Part shown: positions 4,871 through 5,084 of the stretch, piece by piece
Numbering within the stretch: the first letter of the stretch is position 1
Layout: the number at the start of each line of letters is the position of its first letter
Program-made: the position numbers and the translations under genes
Notes under the pieces: model-generated
The model's database searches: none
The model's input: only the letters and a program-made list of their open reading frames with translations
Told to the model about the DNA's origin: nothing
Assembly (NCBI GenBank): GCA_003219675.1
Contig: QHPW01000277.1
Span: 11,570 to 16,653 of the forward strand
Source: Verrucomicrobiota bacterium
GTDB taxonomy: Bacteria; Verrucomicrobiota; Verrucomicrobiia; Limisphaerales; AV2
Direction of reading: 5' to 3'
Length of the DNA stretch: 5,084 bases

Positions 4871-5084
4871 ATGCGAGCTTTGAAAACGAAAATGTTATGG
4901 GGCGGTTGGGCGGCCATGGCCGGGCTGTGTTCGACTTTGCTCCTTGCGGGGCAGGGGGACGAGGTGGTGGTCATTTACAACAGCCGAATGCCGGAGTCGA
5001 GGGAGCTGGCGCTCTACTACGCCCAACGCCGCGAGGTGCCGACGAACCAGGTGTTCGGTTTCGAGCTGCCGACCACCGAGACGA
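4871..5084 (+). CDS. TIGR03790-like secreted protein, N-terminal part; 3' end missing
   Basis: The frame from ATG 4871 is open to the window edge and gives 71 residues. It starts MRALKTK, then a hydrophobic stretch (about 8-27) ending in LLLAGQG, so a Sec signal peptide cut near residue 29 is likely and export is expected. No lipobox cysteine is present. The mature start, DEVVVIYNSRMPESRELALYY, followed by AQRREVPTNQVFGFELPTTET, resembles the opening of the TIGR03790 family, large proteins of unknown function seen in verrucomicrobia, planctomycetes and myxobacteria. ATG at 4892 or 4916 are in-frame alternatives, but only the first gives a basic n-region. No clear ribosome-binding sequence is seen. 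The long hairpin at 4793-4844 lies 26 bases upstream of the start. Confidence 0.7.
   Translation, partial: MRALKTKMLWGGWAAMAGLCSTLLLAGQGDEVVVIYNSRMPESRELALYYAQRREVPTNQVFGFELPTTET

Overview
The window looks like chromosomal DNA from a GC-rich Verrucomicrobiota bacterium, probably of the Pedosphaera/Limisphaerales type. This is inferred from the gene mix: a DUF1559-like prepilin with an H-X9-DG motif, a Uma2-family protein, a TIGR03790-like secreted protein and a RecN with the variants SSGEM and DEVDANVGG. It also rests on the abundance of short palindromic intergenic repeats. No RNA gene, CRISPR array, transposase or phage gene is visible.

Layout. Positions 1-969 (+) hold the 3' part of a type IV pilin-like/pseudopilin protein, cut exactly at the mature N-terminus, with an unusual C-terminal linker and membrane helix. 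A 69-residue DUF2007-type protein follows at 1014-1223 (+) and could share its transcript. A Uma2-family nuclease-like protein (1278-1778, +) follows its own promoter-like sequence and seems to lack an N-terminal block. It converges with recN (2001-3761, -), and the 222 bases between them hold a cloverleaf-like repeat and other hairpins. recN diverges from a PhnP-like metallo-beta-lactamase-fold hydrolase (4004-4792, +). The 242-base divergent region holds a double-hairpin repeat, a small dyad and a good promoter. A 23-bp-arm AT-rich hairpin begins one base after the hydrolase stop codon. The window ends inside a signal-peptide-bearing TIGR03790-like gene (4871 onward, +).

These genes do not form one pathway; this looks like a normal chromosomal stretch with housekeeping (recN) and lineage-typical genes. 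I see no convincing new multi-gene system. The points worth a second look are at the level of DNA structure and gene architecture: the long hairpin at 4793-4844, the cloverleaf repeat at 1868-1960, a 7-bp tandem repeat coding inside recN, promoter-like boxes placed so close to start codons that transcripts would be leaderless or nearly so, the two-anchor pilin-like protein and the shortened Uma2 protein.
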